DNA of 64,000 bases from positions 1 through 64,000 of the forward strand of contig NZ_JAFKCZ010000011.1 of the NCBI RefSeq assembly GCF_017255185.1, written 5' to 3'. The notes under the pieces were generated by a model. The model ran no database searches and was not told the DNA's origin. It saw nothing but the letters and a program-made list of their open reading frames with translations. A program made the translations under genes and the position numbers. The stretch comes from Parahaliea mediterranea (GTDB lineage Bacteria > Pseudomonadota > Gammaproteobacteria > Pseudomonadales > Halieaceae). Shown piece by piece: positions 44,750-54,865 of the stretch; the first letter of the stretch is position 1, and each line of letters opens with the position of its first letter.

Positions 44750-45386
44750 GGTCGCCGGTCGCCGCCTCGCGCCGGCAGGCCTCCCAGTAGGGCAGGTCCC
44801 GCGGCCGGTCGACATCCCGGCGCGGCGCCAGCGCCCGCCAAGTCAAACCCTCGCGATCAAGGCGCGCGACGCTCTGCGCGTACACCGCTTCCGTGCCCCA
44901 GGCCACGCCCTGGAAACAGGCCGGCGTCACCCGGCGCGCCCCGATCAGCACATAGCCGCCGTCTTCCGCCGGGCCCAGGACCACATCGCAATGCTCCAGT
45001 GCCTCCCGCGCCTGCTCCAGATAGGCCGCGTCCAGACCCGGGCAATCGGACCCCACCAACAGCACCCGCCGGTAACGCGCCAGGCCGTCGACCAATGCCT
45101 GGTACATACGCTCGCCGAGATCCCCGCCGCGCTGGCGCCTGGGGCCCAGCGCACCCGTGGCCAGGCAGTGCGCCAGGGCCGGGTGATTCCCGTCCCCGGC
45201 GACCCACAGCTCCACCGGCCCCAGGCGGGCGGCGAGCAGCTGGCGGCAGGTCCAGCGCAGCAGCTCCTCATGCAGGGCGCAAGCTTGATCGGCGCTGAGA
45301 TAGGGCTGCATGCGGGTCTTTACCGCCCCGGCCCTCGGCGCCCGGGCGAATTGCAGCAACAGGGTGTCGCCCGCCTCAACCGGCAT
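44739..45386 (-). CDS. DUF2064 (TIGR04282) glycosyltransferase, arsenosugar-associated
   Basis: A 215-residue protein of the TIGR04282 family with LLLQFARAPRAGAVKTRMQP at its N terminus, VLLVGSDCPGLDAAYLEQA and GPAEDGGYVLIGAR, the conserved GT-A-like motifs. It is placed next to a TIGR04283 glycosyltransferase and a radical-SAM ArsS, the usual arsenosugar gene set. The start at 45386 is the first ATG in a family-like position; upstream frame overlaps the preceding gene. The transfer reaction is not known from sequence. Confidence 0.85.
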   Translation of the reverse strand: MPVEAGDTLLLQFARAPRAGAVKTRMQPYLSADQACALHEELLRWTCRQLLAARLGPVELWVAGDGNHPALAHCLATGALGPRRQRGGDLGERMYQALVDGLARYRRVLLVGSDCPGLDAAYLEQAREALEHCDVVLGPAEDGGYVLIGARRVTPACFQGVAWGTEAVYAQSVARLDREGLTWRALAPRRDVDRPRDLPYWEACRREAATGDLRR

Positions 45387-45391
45387 ACCGG

Positions 45392-46072
45392 TCAACCGCC
45401 ATAGTAGTAGCGCCACAGGCGTTGGGGCGACACGCCGCAAACATAGGCCAGGCGCAGCCCCCACATGCGCAGCACGGTCGACACGACGCCGCCCTCCTCC
45501 CAGCGCCGGGAGGACGTGAGCACCGTGCCGGCAAAGGGTCGAGGCGCGCTGTCGACGCGCAGGCGCTTGCAGACTTCCACATCCTCCATCAGCGGAATTT
45601 CGGCGAAGGCGCCGCGGGCCAGGAAGGCATCCCGCCGCACCATCAACAGCTGGTCGCCAGTGGCCACCCGGGTGAGGCGCGAGCGCAGGTTCATGGCGCC
45701 TTCGATCAGGCGCAGCGCCGGCGCCCGCCCGCTCAGCCGGACCCGGCAGAAGCCCCATTGCGGGCGCGCCGCGAGCCAGGTCGCCAACAGCGCCTCGTCA
45801 AATAGCGGCACGGTATCGGCGTGCAGGAACAGAAGGTAATCGCCCCGCGCCGCGCGCGCGCCGAGGTTCATCTGCTTGGCGCGCCCGGGGGGAGACAGCA
45901 GCAGCCGATCGCAGCGGGGCATGGCCACCGCGACCGAGCCATCGTCGCTGCCGCCGTCCACCAGCAACAGCTCCGCCGCCGGGAATTGCGCGCGCAATCG
46001 GGGCAATAGCGCTCGCAGCCCCCGGGCTTCATTGAGTACCGGGATGACAAAACTGTAGCTGGGCGAACTCAC
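45392..46072 (-). CDS. TIGR04283 family glycosyltransferase, arsenosugar-associated
   Basis: A 226-residue GT-2 family glycosyltransferase: SYSFVIPVLNEARGL, LLVDGGSDDGS with the sugar-nucleotide binding DGGSxD, and LHADTVPLFDEALL carrying the DxD-like motif. The start is a GTG at 46072 that overlaps the stop of arsS as GTGA, so translation is coupled. It lies directly upstream of the DUF2064 gene. It is expected to add a sugar-like group in arsenosugar formation, by gene association. Confidence 0.85.
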   Translation of the reverse strand: MSSPSYSFVIPVLNEARGLRALLPRLRAQFPAAELLLVDGGSDDGSVAVAMPRCDRLLLSPPGRAKQMNLGARAARGDYLLFLHADTVPLFDEALLATWLAARPQWGFCRVRLSGRAPALRLIEGAMNLRSRLTRVATGDQLLMVRRDAFLARGAFAEIPLMEDVEVCKRLRVDSAPRPFAGTVLTSSRRWEEGGVVSTVLRMWGLRLAYVCGVSPQRLWRYYYGG

Positions 46073-47031
46073 CCTTCCAGCGCGCCGCCGCAGCTGCTGC
46101 CCTGCCCCGCGGTGCAGCCGTAGCAGTGCTCGCCGGTGGCGATGGCGCGACCCGGCAACTGCTCCGGAGCGCGGATATCGCGCAGGTGCAGGGGCCTGCC
46201 CGCCGCGGCCATGGGCAATTCGAGCATCTGGTTGAAATCGCAATCGTAGACGTGGCCGCGCCAGTCGACACTGAGCAGGCCGCGGCACATGACGGTCTCG
46301 AGGTTGGCCGCGCTGTAGCGGTCCCGCAGCAAGTCCATGTAGTCGCGGTACTGCCCCTGGGCCAGCAATACCGCGCCGAAGCGGCTGATCGGCATGTTGG
46401 TGATGGTGTACAGGTGGTTGAAGCGAATGCCGAAGCGCGCGTCAAGTTCGCGCTTGTAGTCCGCTTCCAGCGCCTCCTGGGGCGGGGGCAACACCGGCCC
46501 CACCGGGTTGTACACCAGGTTGAGCCGCAGCGCCGGGTCGGCGCCGTAGCCGAGTTCGTTGAGGCGCCGCAGGGCCCTGACACTGTCGCCGTAGGCGCCC
46601 CTGCCGCGCTGTTGCTCGACGTTGTCCTGCAGGTAACAGGGCAGCGAGGCGGTCACCTCCACCTGGCTGGAGGCGAGAAATTCCGCCAGCGATTCCTGGC
46701 CCGGCTCCAGCAACACCGTGAGATTGCAGCGGTCGATCACCCGCAGGCCGCGCTCGCGGGCACCGCTCACCAGGCGACGAAAATGCGGATTGAGTTCCGG
46801 CGCGCCACCGGTCAGATCGAGGGCGCCCGGGCGCAATCGCGCGATCGCGTCGAGCACCTCGTCGACGGTGGCGGCGTCCATCTGCTCGCTGCGCTGGGGC
46901 CCCGCGTTCACATGGCAGTGCGCGCAACTCATATTGCAGCGGTAGCCCAGATTGACCTGGAGCGTGTCGAGGCGCCCCCGATAAAGCGCGGGAAAATCGC
47001 TGGCGAGCAGCAGTGGGCGGGTGTCGCGCAT
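46069..47031 (-). CDS. arsS: ArsS-like radical SAM arsenosugar biosynthesis protein
   Basis: A 320-residue radical-SAM protein. The cluster-binding cysteines are C32, C36 and C39 (CNMSCAHC), followed by HVNAGPQRSEQMD, LDLTGGAPELNP and a cysteine-rich C terminus (HCYGCTAGQGSSCGG), as in the radical SAM/Cys-rich family that includes ArsS. ArsS joins a dimethylarsenic compound to an adenosyl-derived radical to form an arsenosugar precursor. The methyltransferase ArsM is not in the window. The gene overlaps its upstream neighbour by one base (TGATG). Confidence 0.9.
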   Translation of the reverse strand: MRDTRPLLLASDFPALYRGRLDTLQVNLGYRCNMSCAHCHVNAGPQRSEQMDAATVDEVLDAIARLRPGALDLTGGAPELNPHFRRLVSGARERGLRVIDRCNLTVLLEPGQESLAEFLASSQVEVTASLPCYLQDNVEQQRGRGAYGDSVRALRRLNELGYGADPALRLNLVYNPVGPVLPPPQEALEADYKRELDARFGIRFNHLYTITNMPISRFGAVLLAQGQYRDYMDLLRDRYSAANLETVMCRGLLSVDWRGHVYDCDFNQMLELPMAAAGRPLHLRDIRAPEQLPGRAIATGEHCYGCTAGQGSSCGGALEG

Positions 47032-48959
47032 CAGTAACTCGCCGCCCGCTCGACCGGGTTGAGCACGCTGCCGTGGGGCTCGCCGCGAAGGTGGCGGAAG
47101 ACCACGTTGTAGGCCAGCACCGCCTGAACGTAGTTGCGGGTCTCGCGGTAGGGGATGGTCTCGATCCACACCTCCGCGGGTACGGTCTCGCCCGGTTTGT
47201 GCCGCCAGCGGTCGACGCGGTGGGGGCCGGCGTTATAGGCGGTAAGGGCGAAGACGCGGTTGCCGTCGAAGCGGTCCAGTAGCTGGCGATAATACGCGCT
47301 GCCGAGCAACACGTTGTGCTCCACATCGTACAGCGCGCCGGTATCGTGCGGCTCGCCCAGGGCCGACGCCACCTGGCGCCCGGTGGCGGGCATGATTTGC
47401 ATCAGGCCGCGGGCGCCCACCGGCGAGCGGGCCCGGGGATAGAATGCGCTCTCGCGCCTGGCGATCGCCATCAGCTCGGTGCTGGGCACCTGGTGCAGGG
47501 AGGCATAACGGGTAAACGTATCCTGGTAGGGCAAGGGAAAGCGCAGGTCCAGCGCGTCCCAGGCGCGGGCGCGGTTGGCGGCGTCGATGGCCATGCGGTA
47601 CCAGCCCTGGCTGGCGGCGAGCGAGGCCAGCGCCTCCTGCTGGCCATTTTCCGAACGCTTGAGCAGCTGGTACCACTCGGAATGGGCGTTGTTCGTCTCG
47701 CGATGGAAGTTCAATTCGCCGACCCGGCGCACCGGCGGCAGCTGCAATAGCGCGTCCCGCCGGTCGTTGGCGAGCACGATGGGTTTGGCGTTAAAGGCGT
47801 AGGGCCGGCCCAGGCGATCCGCCGCCAGGAAGCCGTAGTAGTCCCGCTCGGTGGCCAGCTCCGCCAACGCGGCGCGCGCCGCCTCCACCTCGCCGTGCAC
47901 CTCTTGCACATGGGCCTGCCAATAGCGCCACACATTGGCTTCCCGGGCTCCGGGCGACAGTACCGGCAGCAGGGCCGCCATGCTCTGCCAGTCGCGCTCC
48001 GCGAGCGCCCAGCGCAGGCGAATCTCCACCAGGCGGTCCTGCTTCAACCGCGGCAGCGCCGTGTCCACCCAGGCCCGGTTGGCTGCCGACTCGGCGAACA
48101 GGCTGTGCAGCACAATGGCCGCCTCCACCTGCTCCCGCTGCTCCGGGCTGAACGCCATGTCATTCTGGTACTGCCGCCAGTGGTGCAGGGCCCGTTCGGG
48201 TTTGTAGCGCGCCAGGTAAGCCAGGCCGTGGCTGACGATATCCCGGGAGCGGGGCTGGTCCGGGGGCAGCGTCAGTCGCGGCAGGACAGCCGGACTGGCG
48301 TAGACGCGCTGCAGCTTGTCGGCCCAGGGTGCGAGCCGGTCGCTGCCCTTGCTGCCGACATAGCGCAGCAGGGAGCGCTGGCGCGCGTCGAAAGCCTTCA
48401 GCATCCGCGCCCAGACGATGTCGTCGTCCAGCTCTCCGGCCTTTATCCAGGCACTGAACAGGGGGTCGCAGGCCTTGGGCCGCGATTCGCCGTGTACCCA
48501 GAGGCGCTCGGCCCCCTCCCAGGCGGCCAGCGGATCGCCGTCGGCCAGCCGGGCGCGAAAGTAGTAACACTTGAGCTCGACGCTGTTGGGCTCTTGCGGC
48601 ATCAGCGCGAGAAAATCCCGCCAGCGTCGCTCGCGCCCGGCGCGCTCGAGGTAGGCCGCGAGCAGGCGGTTGCCCAGTGGCGAACCCTCGCTGTCACGGA
48701 CGAACTGCCTCGCCTCTACCGGGCGAATCGCGGAGGGCTGGCGTGACAGGTTGAAATAATCCAGGTAGATGGAGAGGGGGTACTGATCGAGCTGGTCCCG
48801 CAGTTGCTGGAACTCCCGGTTGCGGCCGCCGCGCAGGGCGCTCACCGCGTCCTCGTAGTCGTCCCGGGCGCGATCCAGATCGTAGTTGGCTGCCGCCGCG
48901 GGCCCCGCGGCCCATCCCGCGAGCGCAACCAGGAAAGTCAGACAGAGCCGATACCGCAA
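47031..48959 (-). CDS. slt: Soluble lytic murein transglycosylase (Slt70 type)
   Basis: A 642-residue periplasmic enzyme with a cleavable signal (MRYRLCLTFLVALAGWAAGPAAAA), a long alpha-superhelical part and a C-terminal lysozyme-like domain. The catalytic glutamate is E503 in ARRESAFYP, followed by PVGARGLMQIMPAT and YNAGPHRV. It cleaves peptidoglycan with 1,6-anhydro product formation. Its stop shares a base with the start of arsS (TGATG), so the arsenosugar genes are co-transcribed behind it. That pairing has no known functional reason. Confidence 0.93.
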   Translation of the reverse strand: MRYRLCLTFLVALAGWAAGPAAAANYDLDRARDDYEDAVSALRGGRNREFQQLRDQLDQYPLSIYLDYFNLSRQPSAIRPVEARQFVRDSEGSPLGNRLLAAYLERAGRERRWRDFLALMPQEPNSVELKCYYFRARLADGDPLAAWEGAERLWVHGESRPKACDPLFSAWIKAGELDDDIVWARMLKAFDARQRSLLRYVGSKGSDRLAPWADKLQRVYASPAVLPRLTLPPDQPRSRDIVSHGLAYLARYKPERALHHWRQYQNDMAFSPEQREQVEAAIVLHSLFAESAANRAWVDTALPRLKQDRLVEIRLRWALAERDWQSMAALLPVLSPGAREANVWRYWQAHVQEVHGEVEAARAALAELATERDYYGFLAADRLGRPYAFNAKPIVLANDRRDALLQLPPVRRVGELNFHRETNNAHSEWYQLLKRSENGQQEALASLAASQGWYRMAIDAANRARAWDALDLRFPLPYQDTFTRYASLHQVPSTELMAIARRESAFYPRARSPVGARGLMQIMPATGRQVASALGEPHDTGALYDVEHNVLLGSAYYRQLLDRFDGNRVFALTAYNAGPHRVDRWRHKPGETVPAEVWIETIPYRETRNYVQAVLAYNVVFRHLRGEPHGSVLNPVERAASY

Positions 48960-49163
48960 CTGGTGTCCACCTCAAACTCGACAAACACAACCGGGCGGCA
49001 CCCGCCAACCGGTTGTGCCTAGGTTGATACGCCTCCCGGTCGAATGCAAGGAAAAGCTGGAAATATCCCGCGGTTATTAGCGGTGCATCTGAACGCCCTT
49101 AGCTAATTATCGTTCGTTAACCAAATGGCCGCCCGCCCGCGGAACTTCAGGCGATTCAAGCCA

Positions 49164-49191
49164 TTGACAGCCCGATTTTGACTAATATTTA
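49164..49191 (+). promoter_or_regulatory. Candidate sigma-70 promoter for the TetR gene
   Basis: TTGACA (49164-49169), a 16-bp spacer and TATTTA (49186-49191), about 28 bp before the GTG start. It lies in the AT-richer part of the 260-bp gap after the transglycosylase start. The rest of that gap shows no gene. Confidence 0.55.
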
Positions 49192-49219
49192 ACAATCAAG
49201 CGATAACCGGAGGGGCAGC

Positions 49220-49834
49220 GTGAAGGATTTTCGACGCAGGGGCCCGCGCACCGCCAGTGTCATCCTCGACACCGCCGAAGCGCAGTTCGCCCGCCACGGC
49301 TACACGGGCACCTCCCTGCGCCTCATCGCCGCGGCGGCCGGGCTGCGGGAGCCGGGGATCTACAACCACTTCGACAGCAAGGAGGCGCTCTACACCGCCG
49401 TCCTGCAGCGGGCCCTGGACCCGATCGGCAAGATGCTCGCCGAACACCTGGCCCGGGCCAGCACGCTGCCGGATTTCATCGAGCTGCCGGCGCAACTGGC
49501 GGACCACCTGGCGCGACACCCCCAGGTAGCCGCCCTGCTCCAGCGCGCCCTGCTCGAGGAAGCGGGACAGCCGGGCAACGCCCTGCTGCATCGCTGGCTG
49601 GCGGCGCTGTTCGACACCGGCCTGGAGCGGCTGGCGACTTTTTCCGACGATATGGAGGTCCGCCGCGAAACCCTGGCGATCAATCTGATCGCCCTGTTCA
49701 ATATCATTACCGGCTATTTCACCGCCCGCCAGGCCTTCCTCACCCTGGGGGCCGGCGACCCTCAGGGCGAGGCCAATCTACAGCGCCAGAAACAGCTACT
49801 GCACAGGGTCATCCGCGCGATGATGGTGAACTGA
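49220..49834 (+). CDS. TetR family regulator
   Basis: A 204-residue TetR-type protein with the helix-turn-helix at about 12-58 (AEAQFARHGYTGTSLRLIAAAAGLREPGIYNHFDSKEALY) and an all-helical ligand domain. The start is a GTG at 49220 after AGGGG. It is divergent from the slt-arsS operon across 260 bp, so it could control that operon, but no operator repeat was found. The ligand is unknown. Confidence 0.87.
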   Translation: MKDFRRRGPRTASVILDTAEAQFARHGYTGTSLRLIAAAAGLREPGIYNHFDSKEALYTAVLQRALDPIGKMLAEHLARASTLPDFIELPAQLADHLARHPQVAALLQRALLEEAGQPGNALLHRWLAALFDTGLERLATFSDDMEVRRETLAINLIALFNIITGYFTARQAFLTLGAGDPQGEANLQRQKQLLHRVIRAMMVN

Positions 49835-49873
49835 GGTATGTCGGGAGGGCCAGGCGGACCCGCGATGTGAAAA

Positions 49874-49950
49874 TGGTGCCCCGGGCAGGATTCGAACCTG
49901 CGACCTGCCGCTTAGGAGGCGGCTGCGCTATCCAGCTGTGCCACCGGGGC
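49874..49950 (-). tRNA. tRNA-Arg(CCT)
   Basis: The reverse complement folds as a standard tRNA: acceptor GCCCCGG pairs with CCGGGGC, the anticodon loop is CTCCTAA with anticodon CCT, the T-loop is TTCGAAT, and a CCA end is encoded (49874-49876). It is 77 nt long with the CCA. Confidence 0.97.
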
Positions 49951-50193
49951 TGCGGAGGCGGCAGTATATACGTTCAGCCAGGCCCCTGCACGCCCCTCAC
50001 CGCGTCCCTTGCACACCGCGCCGCGGACGCCTATACCTGTAAATAACAGTGAAACTTTACCGACACCACGGTGCCAAAACCCTATATCCGTGGGAGACCA
50101 GGCGCGGGGCCCTCGCCCCGCCGGCTTTGCCAGGGACTGCGCGGCCCCGTCTGCCACCGCAATCGCGGACCCGCTCCGCGGGGAGAGACTGCC

Positions 50194-50958
50194 ATGGCCA
50201 GCTCCAATCCTGCCCACCTCACCCAGTTGTACCCGATTTCACGCATCCCCATGTCCCGCCCCCTGGTGTGGTTGAGCATGGGCTGGGACGACATGATGCA
50301 TCACCGCGGCGCCAGCCTGGCCTGGGGCGCGCTGGTCTCCGGTCTCGGCGCGCTGATGCTGGCCTACGAGCGCCACCCCTACTTCGTGGCGGCGATGACC
50401 TCCGGCTTCCTGCTGCTCGGGCCGATCATCACCGCGGGGCTGTGCGAGCTTTCCCGCTGTCGCGATGAGGGCGAGGCGGCGAATTTCGAAGCCTCCCTGG
50501 GGCCGCTGCGCCGCAACAGGCACAGCCTGGTGGAATTTGCCCAGGTGCTGTTGCTGATCTCCCTGCTGTGGTTTGCCCTCTCCGCCAGCATCCTCTACTG
50601 GGCGGCGGGCGAGATCGCGCCGACCGTAACCGCCACCGTGTGGGGCGATGTGATGCGCCACCTCAGCCCCTACCAGATCCTGCTCTACATCGGTTCCGGC
50701 GGCGTGCTGGCGACCATCGTGTTCGTCCTGTCGGTGGTGACGGTACCGATGATCATCGACCGCCATGTGGACGCGGGCACGGCCATGCGCACCAGCGCCC
50801 GGGTCACGGCGCGCGACCTGCCCGCGATGCTGGTGTGGTCGGCCCTGGTGGTGCTGCTGGTGGCCGCCGGATTCGCCACCTGGCTGGTGGGCATGGTGGT
50901 GGTGTTCCCGCTGCTGGGTCACGCCACCTGGCACGCCTACCGCGACCTGGTGCACTAG
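50194..50958 (+). CDS. DUF2189 family membrane protein
   Basis: A 254-residue inner-membrane protein with about six hydrophobic spans, matching the DUF2189 family: RPLVWLSMGWDDMMHHRGASLAWGALVSGLG, FLLLGPIITAGLCELSR and DRHVDAGTAMRTSARVTARDLPAMLVW are the recognisable segments. The function of the family is unknown. The ATG at 50194 follows GGGGAG. It ends 4 bp before the convergent DUF3833 gene. Confidence 0.82.
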   Translation: MASSNPAHLTQLYPISRIPMSRPLVWLSMGWDDMMHHRGASLAWGALVSGLGALMLAYERHPYFVAAMTSGFLLLGPIITAGLCELSRCRDEGEAANFEASLGPLRRNRHSLVEFAQVLLLISLLWFALSASILYWAAGEIAPTVTATVWGDVMRHLSPYQILLYIGSGGVLATIVFVLSVVTVPMIIDRHVDAGTAMRTSARVTARDLPAMLVWSALVVLLVAAGFATWLVGMVVVFPLLGHATWHAYRDLVH

Positions 50959-50961
50959 CGC

Positions 50962-51498
50962 TCAGGTGTCACCGAGGCGGCGAATGGTGAGCAGGATTTC
51001 CCCGACCCTGAAGCCAAACTTGCTCAGGGTCGACTCATTGATCAGGACGTCCTCGCTTACCAGGTACATGCGGTCGTCCACCCCTACATCAATAGTGCCG
51101 TCACGCCACGGCAGACGCAGCACATAGTCGAGGAACATGGCGTTGCCAGCCACGCTGGCGCGCCCCTCCCCGACCACGTCACCCGCGGTGCCAATGAAGC
51201 CTCCATCGGGGTGTGGCCGCAAAGTCCAGACCCGGCGATCCCGCTCGCCATTGTCGAACACAAAGTCCTCTTCCAGCGTGCCCACCCCATCTCGCCAGCG
51301 GGCGTCGATATCCGCGGTAAACCGGCGAATCACCCGCCCACCGCGGTTCTTTACCACGCCTTCGGCTACCAGGGTGCCACTGAAGAACTCCTGGGGCACC
51401 ATGGCCGGCGCGTTGCCGGCATAATCGCCTACCTCAACAGAAGAGCACGCCGCCAGCGCCAGGCAGGCAGGTACCAGGGGAAGGAAAAACCAGCGCAT
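50962..51498 (-). CDS. DUF3833 family lipoprotein
   Basis: A 178-residue lipoprotein with the lipobox LAAC (MRWFFLPLVPACLALAAC), so its cysteine would be lipidated. The body matches the DUF3833 family: FFSGTLVAEGVVKNRGGRVIRRF, ARWRDGVGTLEEDFVFDNG and FLDYVLRLPWRDGTIDV. The role is unknown. The ATG at 51498 has GGGAG 6 nt upstream. It ends near the DUF2189 gene, convergently. Confidence 0.85.
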   Translation of the reverse strand: MRWFFLPLVPACLALAACSSVEVGDYAGNAPAMVPQEFFSGTLVAEGVVKNRGGRVIRRFTADIDARWRDGVGTLEEDFVFDNGERDRRVWTLRPHPDGGFIGTAGDVVGEGRASVAGNAMFLDYVLRLPWRDGTIDVGVDDRMYLVSEDVLINESTLSKFGFRVGEILLTIRRLGDT

Positions 51499-51591
51499 CA
51501 TTCGCTCCCACGTCGCAATAGTGGTACTTGCTACGTGTAAAGCGACTCGGGAGATCAGCGGCGCGCCCACGGGGCGAACCGCGGGGGAGAA

Positions 51592-51948
51592 TCAGAGGGT
51601 GTAGCTGACGCCGACCACCCGGGTGCAGGCCTGGCTTTCCAGGAAGCTGCGCAGGCGAGCCTGAATCTGGGAGCTGTCGCTCTCGGGCAGGCCGAACATC
51701 AGGCCGTCGAAATAGCCCAGGGCCTTGGCGTAAATCACGTCGCCGTCGGCCTGCTCGTAGTCGGCGAGCACCTCCTCGGTCAGGTCGGAGAAATCGTCTG
51801 CGCTGAGGTAGCCCAGGGAGTCCTGGGCCAGCACGCAGGTCAACTGGCGGGCGGCCACAAACTCGTCGGGGCCCAGGGCCAGGGCGCTGGCCTGGAGGCT
51901 AGCCGCTGCCAGCAGGAAGGCCACAATTACTTTCGCGATGGACTGCAT
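51592..51948 (-). CDS. Secreted hypothetical protein
   Basis: A 118-residue protein with an N-terminal signal peptide (MQSIAKVIVAFLLAAASLQASALA) and a mature part with two cysteines that could form a disulfide. No family is recognised. It follows upstream genes by about 93 bp and lies alone. The start at 51948 was preferred over the ATG at 51963 because it begins the signal peptide. Confidence 0.55.
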   Translation of the reverse strand: MQSIAKVIVAFLLAAASLQASALALGPDEFVAARQLTCVLAQDSLGYLSADDFSDLTEEVLADYEQADGDVIYAKALGYFDGLMFGLPESDSSQIQARLRSFLESQACTRVVGVSYTL

Positions 51949-52103
51949 ATCTCGCTCTATCACAACTCAGACTATGTCGATGGAGCGGCAGGATACGAAA
52001 GTATGATGACAGAACTATGACAGTTGCATGAAAAATCCCTCCCCGGCGCGGAACGCGCCCCCGCCGGGGCCGGGGCGCCATGGGTGGGGCGCCAGCTGGC
52101 GGG

Positions 52104-52766
52104 CTAGCCGGCCCGCTTCTGCAGGTAGGCCATGAACTCCGCGGTGTTGGCCTGCTGGTCGGCATCGATCTTGCGGCTGATTTCCGACTCCGCCATCATC
52201 GCATCCCACTCGCCAAGGCCGGGGACCGCGGCCACCACGTCCCAATCCAGCTTGGAGGGGCCGATGATCTTGGGAATGGCCAGGGCGTAACGCAGGTAGA
52301 GGTCGGCCATGGTCAGTTCATCGCCGGCCACGTAGGGATCGAAACGGGCCAGGGCGGTCAATCCCGCCACTCCGCGCTCCAGGCCCTCGCGCACTTCCGC
52401 CAGGGTGGCCTCGGGTATTTCCGCGTTGCCGAACACCGCCGGCAGCAGACGGCGGGCGGGCAGGTCAAAGTAAAGCTCGGCCAGTTTGGTCAGGCGACGC
52501 ACCCCAGCGCGCTGCTCCGGATCCGCCGGGTACAGGGGCGACTCCGGGTAGGCGTCCTCGAGGTACTCCAGCAGCACCGAGCTCTCCGACAGGGTGGCGC
52601 CCTTCTCGGTGGTCATCGCCGGCACCTTGCCCAGCGGATTGACCGCCATCAGCTCGGGCGAGCCGGGGTAGGTAATGTGTTCCTCGAAGTCCAGGCCCTT
52701 GGCCATGAGCGCGTGTTTAACGATGTTGTGGTAGTTGCTGAAGGGGAATCCGTGCAGTGTGATCAT
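52104..52766 (-). CDS. Glutathione S-transferase family protein
   Basis: A 220-residue GST-fold protein: the N-terminal thioredoxin-like domain contains ITLHGFPFSNYHNIVKHALMAKG and NPLGKVPAM, with the ESSVLLEYLED glutathione-binding region, and a C-terminal helical domain. It resembles GSTs that act on reactive or xenobiotic compounds; the substrate is unknown. It follows the neighbouring HAD gene by about 133 bp on the same strand. Confidence 0.85.
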   Translation of the reverse strand: MITLHGFPFSNYHNIVKHALMAKGLDFEEHITYPGSPELMAVNPLGKVPAMTTEKGATLSESSVLLEYLEDAYPESPLYPADPEQRAGVRRLTKLAELYFDLPARRLLPAVFGNAEIPEATLAEVREGLERGVAGLTALARFDPYVAGDELTMADLYLRYALAIPKIIGPSKLDWDVVAAVPGLGEWDAMMAESEISRKIDADQQANTAEFMAYLQKRAG

Positions 52767-52899
52767 GGCTTGTCTCCTGGTGATGGGCTGAAGCGGCCCA
52801 GTATAGCGCCGTCGTCGCGGTTGCGGACTACCCGTTTTTGCAGCGCGCGCCCGCAGGGATGCGACGCCAACGGACGCCGCGCGAGCTATTTCCGCAGGC

Positions 52900-53925
<1,026 letters not shown>

Positions 53926-53992
53926 AGCCGTATCACCTTTGCGTCATCGGCTGCCACGAAGCGGGATTGCCCCGACTCCGGGTTGCGGCCTG

Positions 53993-54787
53993 TCAATTCA
54001 TGAACTGCATGTTGAAGCCGAGGAAAATTTGCCATTCCGGCTGGCCTGGCCCGTCGTCGGCGATGGAAACCTGCGGTTCGACAAAGACGTTGAAAACGGT
54101 CTTGTCGCGCTTGAACACCTGCCCTACCCCCAGCCCCAGGGGCACGCCGTAGCTATCGTTCTCGAAGTTGTAGACCCAAACGGGGGTCGAGCGCAGGTAG
54201 GTGCCCCCGCCCAGCTGAACGAAGGCGAAGGGCTGGAAGGCGCCGACATTCACGTCCGCGCGATCGTCCTCGCCGGCAAAGCTCTCCTGCCATGTCAACA
54301 GGTAGCCGTACTGGAACTTCGGCGAACTGGCGTTGAACATCACATTGGCGAAACCCGCCGACCACTTTTCGCTGCCCACCGCGTCCTCGCTGGCGGTGGG
54401 CGCGGTCAGCTGGGGGCCGATGCCGAAGCTGATCGCCGGATCACCGGTATCGATCAGGTAGGCGGCGAAGACATTGAGGTCGCCGATGCCGGTCTCGCGA
54501 TCGCCGCCGGGCCCCGTGGGGTAGGTGTTGAGCGGCAGGGAAGCCCGCATCACCCAGTTGGCCCCGGCGACCGAAAAGGGCTTGGCGAAACGCGCCACGG
54601 CCTGGTTGGCCCACTCATCGCTGGCGGTGACGTCGCCAATGTAGTAATCGTGGATGTTAAAGGCCGTCATATTGGCCAGTGGGTTGTTGGCCTGGGCCGC
54701 GCCGCCCTCCTCCTGGGCCCCCGCCCCACTGGTCCACAGCCAGGCCAACACGGCCGCCGCTACTGATTTCCCGATGGTGCCAGGCAT
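53993..54787 (-). CDS. Outer-membrane beta-barrel protein, function unknown
   Basis: A 264-residue exported protein with a signal peptide ([24 protein letters not shown]) and alternating hydrophobic/polar strands throughout, such as [14 protein letters not shown] and [14 protein letters not shown], typical of a small outer-membrane barrel. The final segment [12 protein letters not shown] is the kind of aromatic strand that ends barrels. No transporter family can be named. It precedes the HAD gene on the minus strand. Confidence 0.65.
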   Translation of the reverse strand: MPGTIGKSVAAAVLAWLWTSGAGAQEEGGAAQANNPLANMTAFNIHDYYIGDVTASDEWANQAVARFAKPFSVAGANWVMRASLPLNTYPTGPGGDRETGIGDLNVFAAYLIDTGDPAISFGIGPQLTAPTASEDAVGSEKWSAGFANVMFNASSPKFQYGYLLTWQESFAGEDDRADVNVGAFQPFAFVQLGGGTYLRSTPVWVYNFENDSYGVPLGLGVGQVFKRDKTVFNVFVEPQVSIADDGPGQPEWQIFLGFNMQFMN

Positions 54788-54865
54788 GCCTCTCTCCCAA
54801 GCGGCATTCCTTGCCGCGACATTTTGTCGAACCGGGGACGCGGCCGGGGCCCGCCCCGTTTCCCT

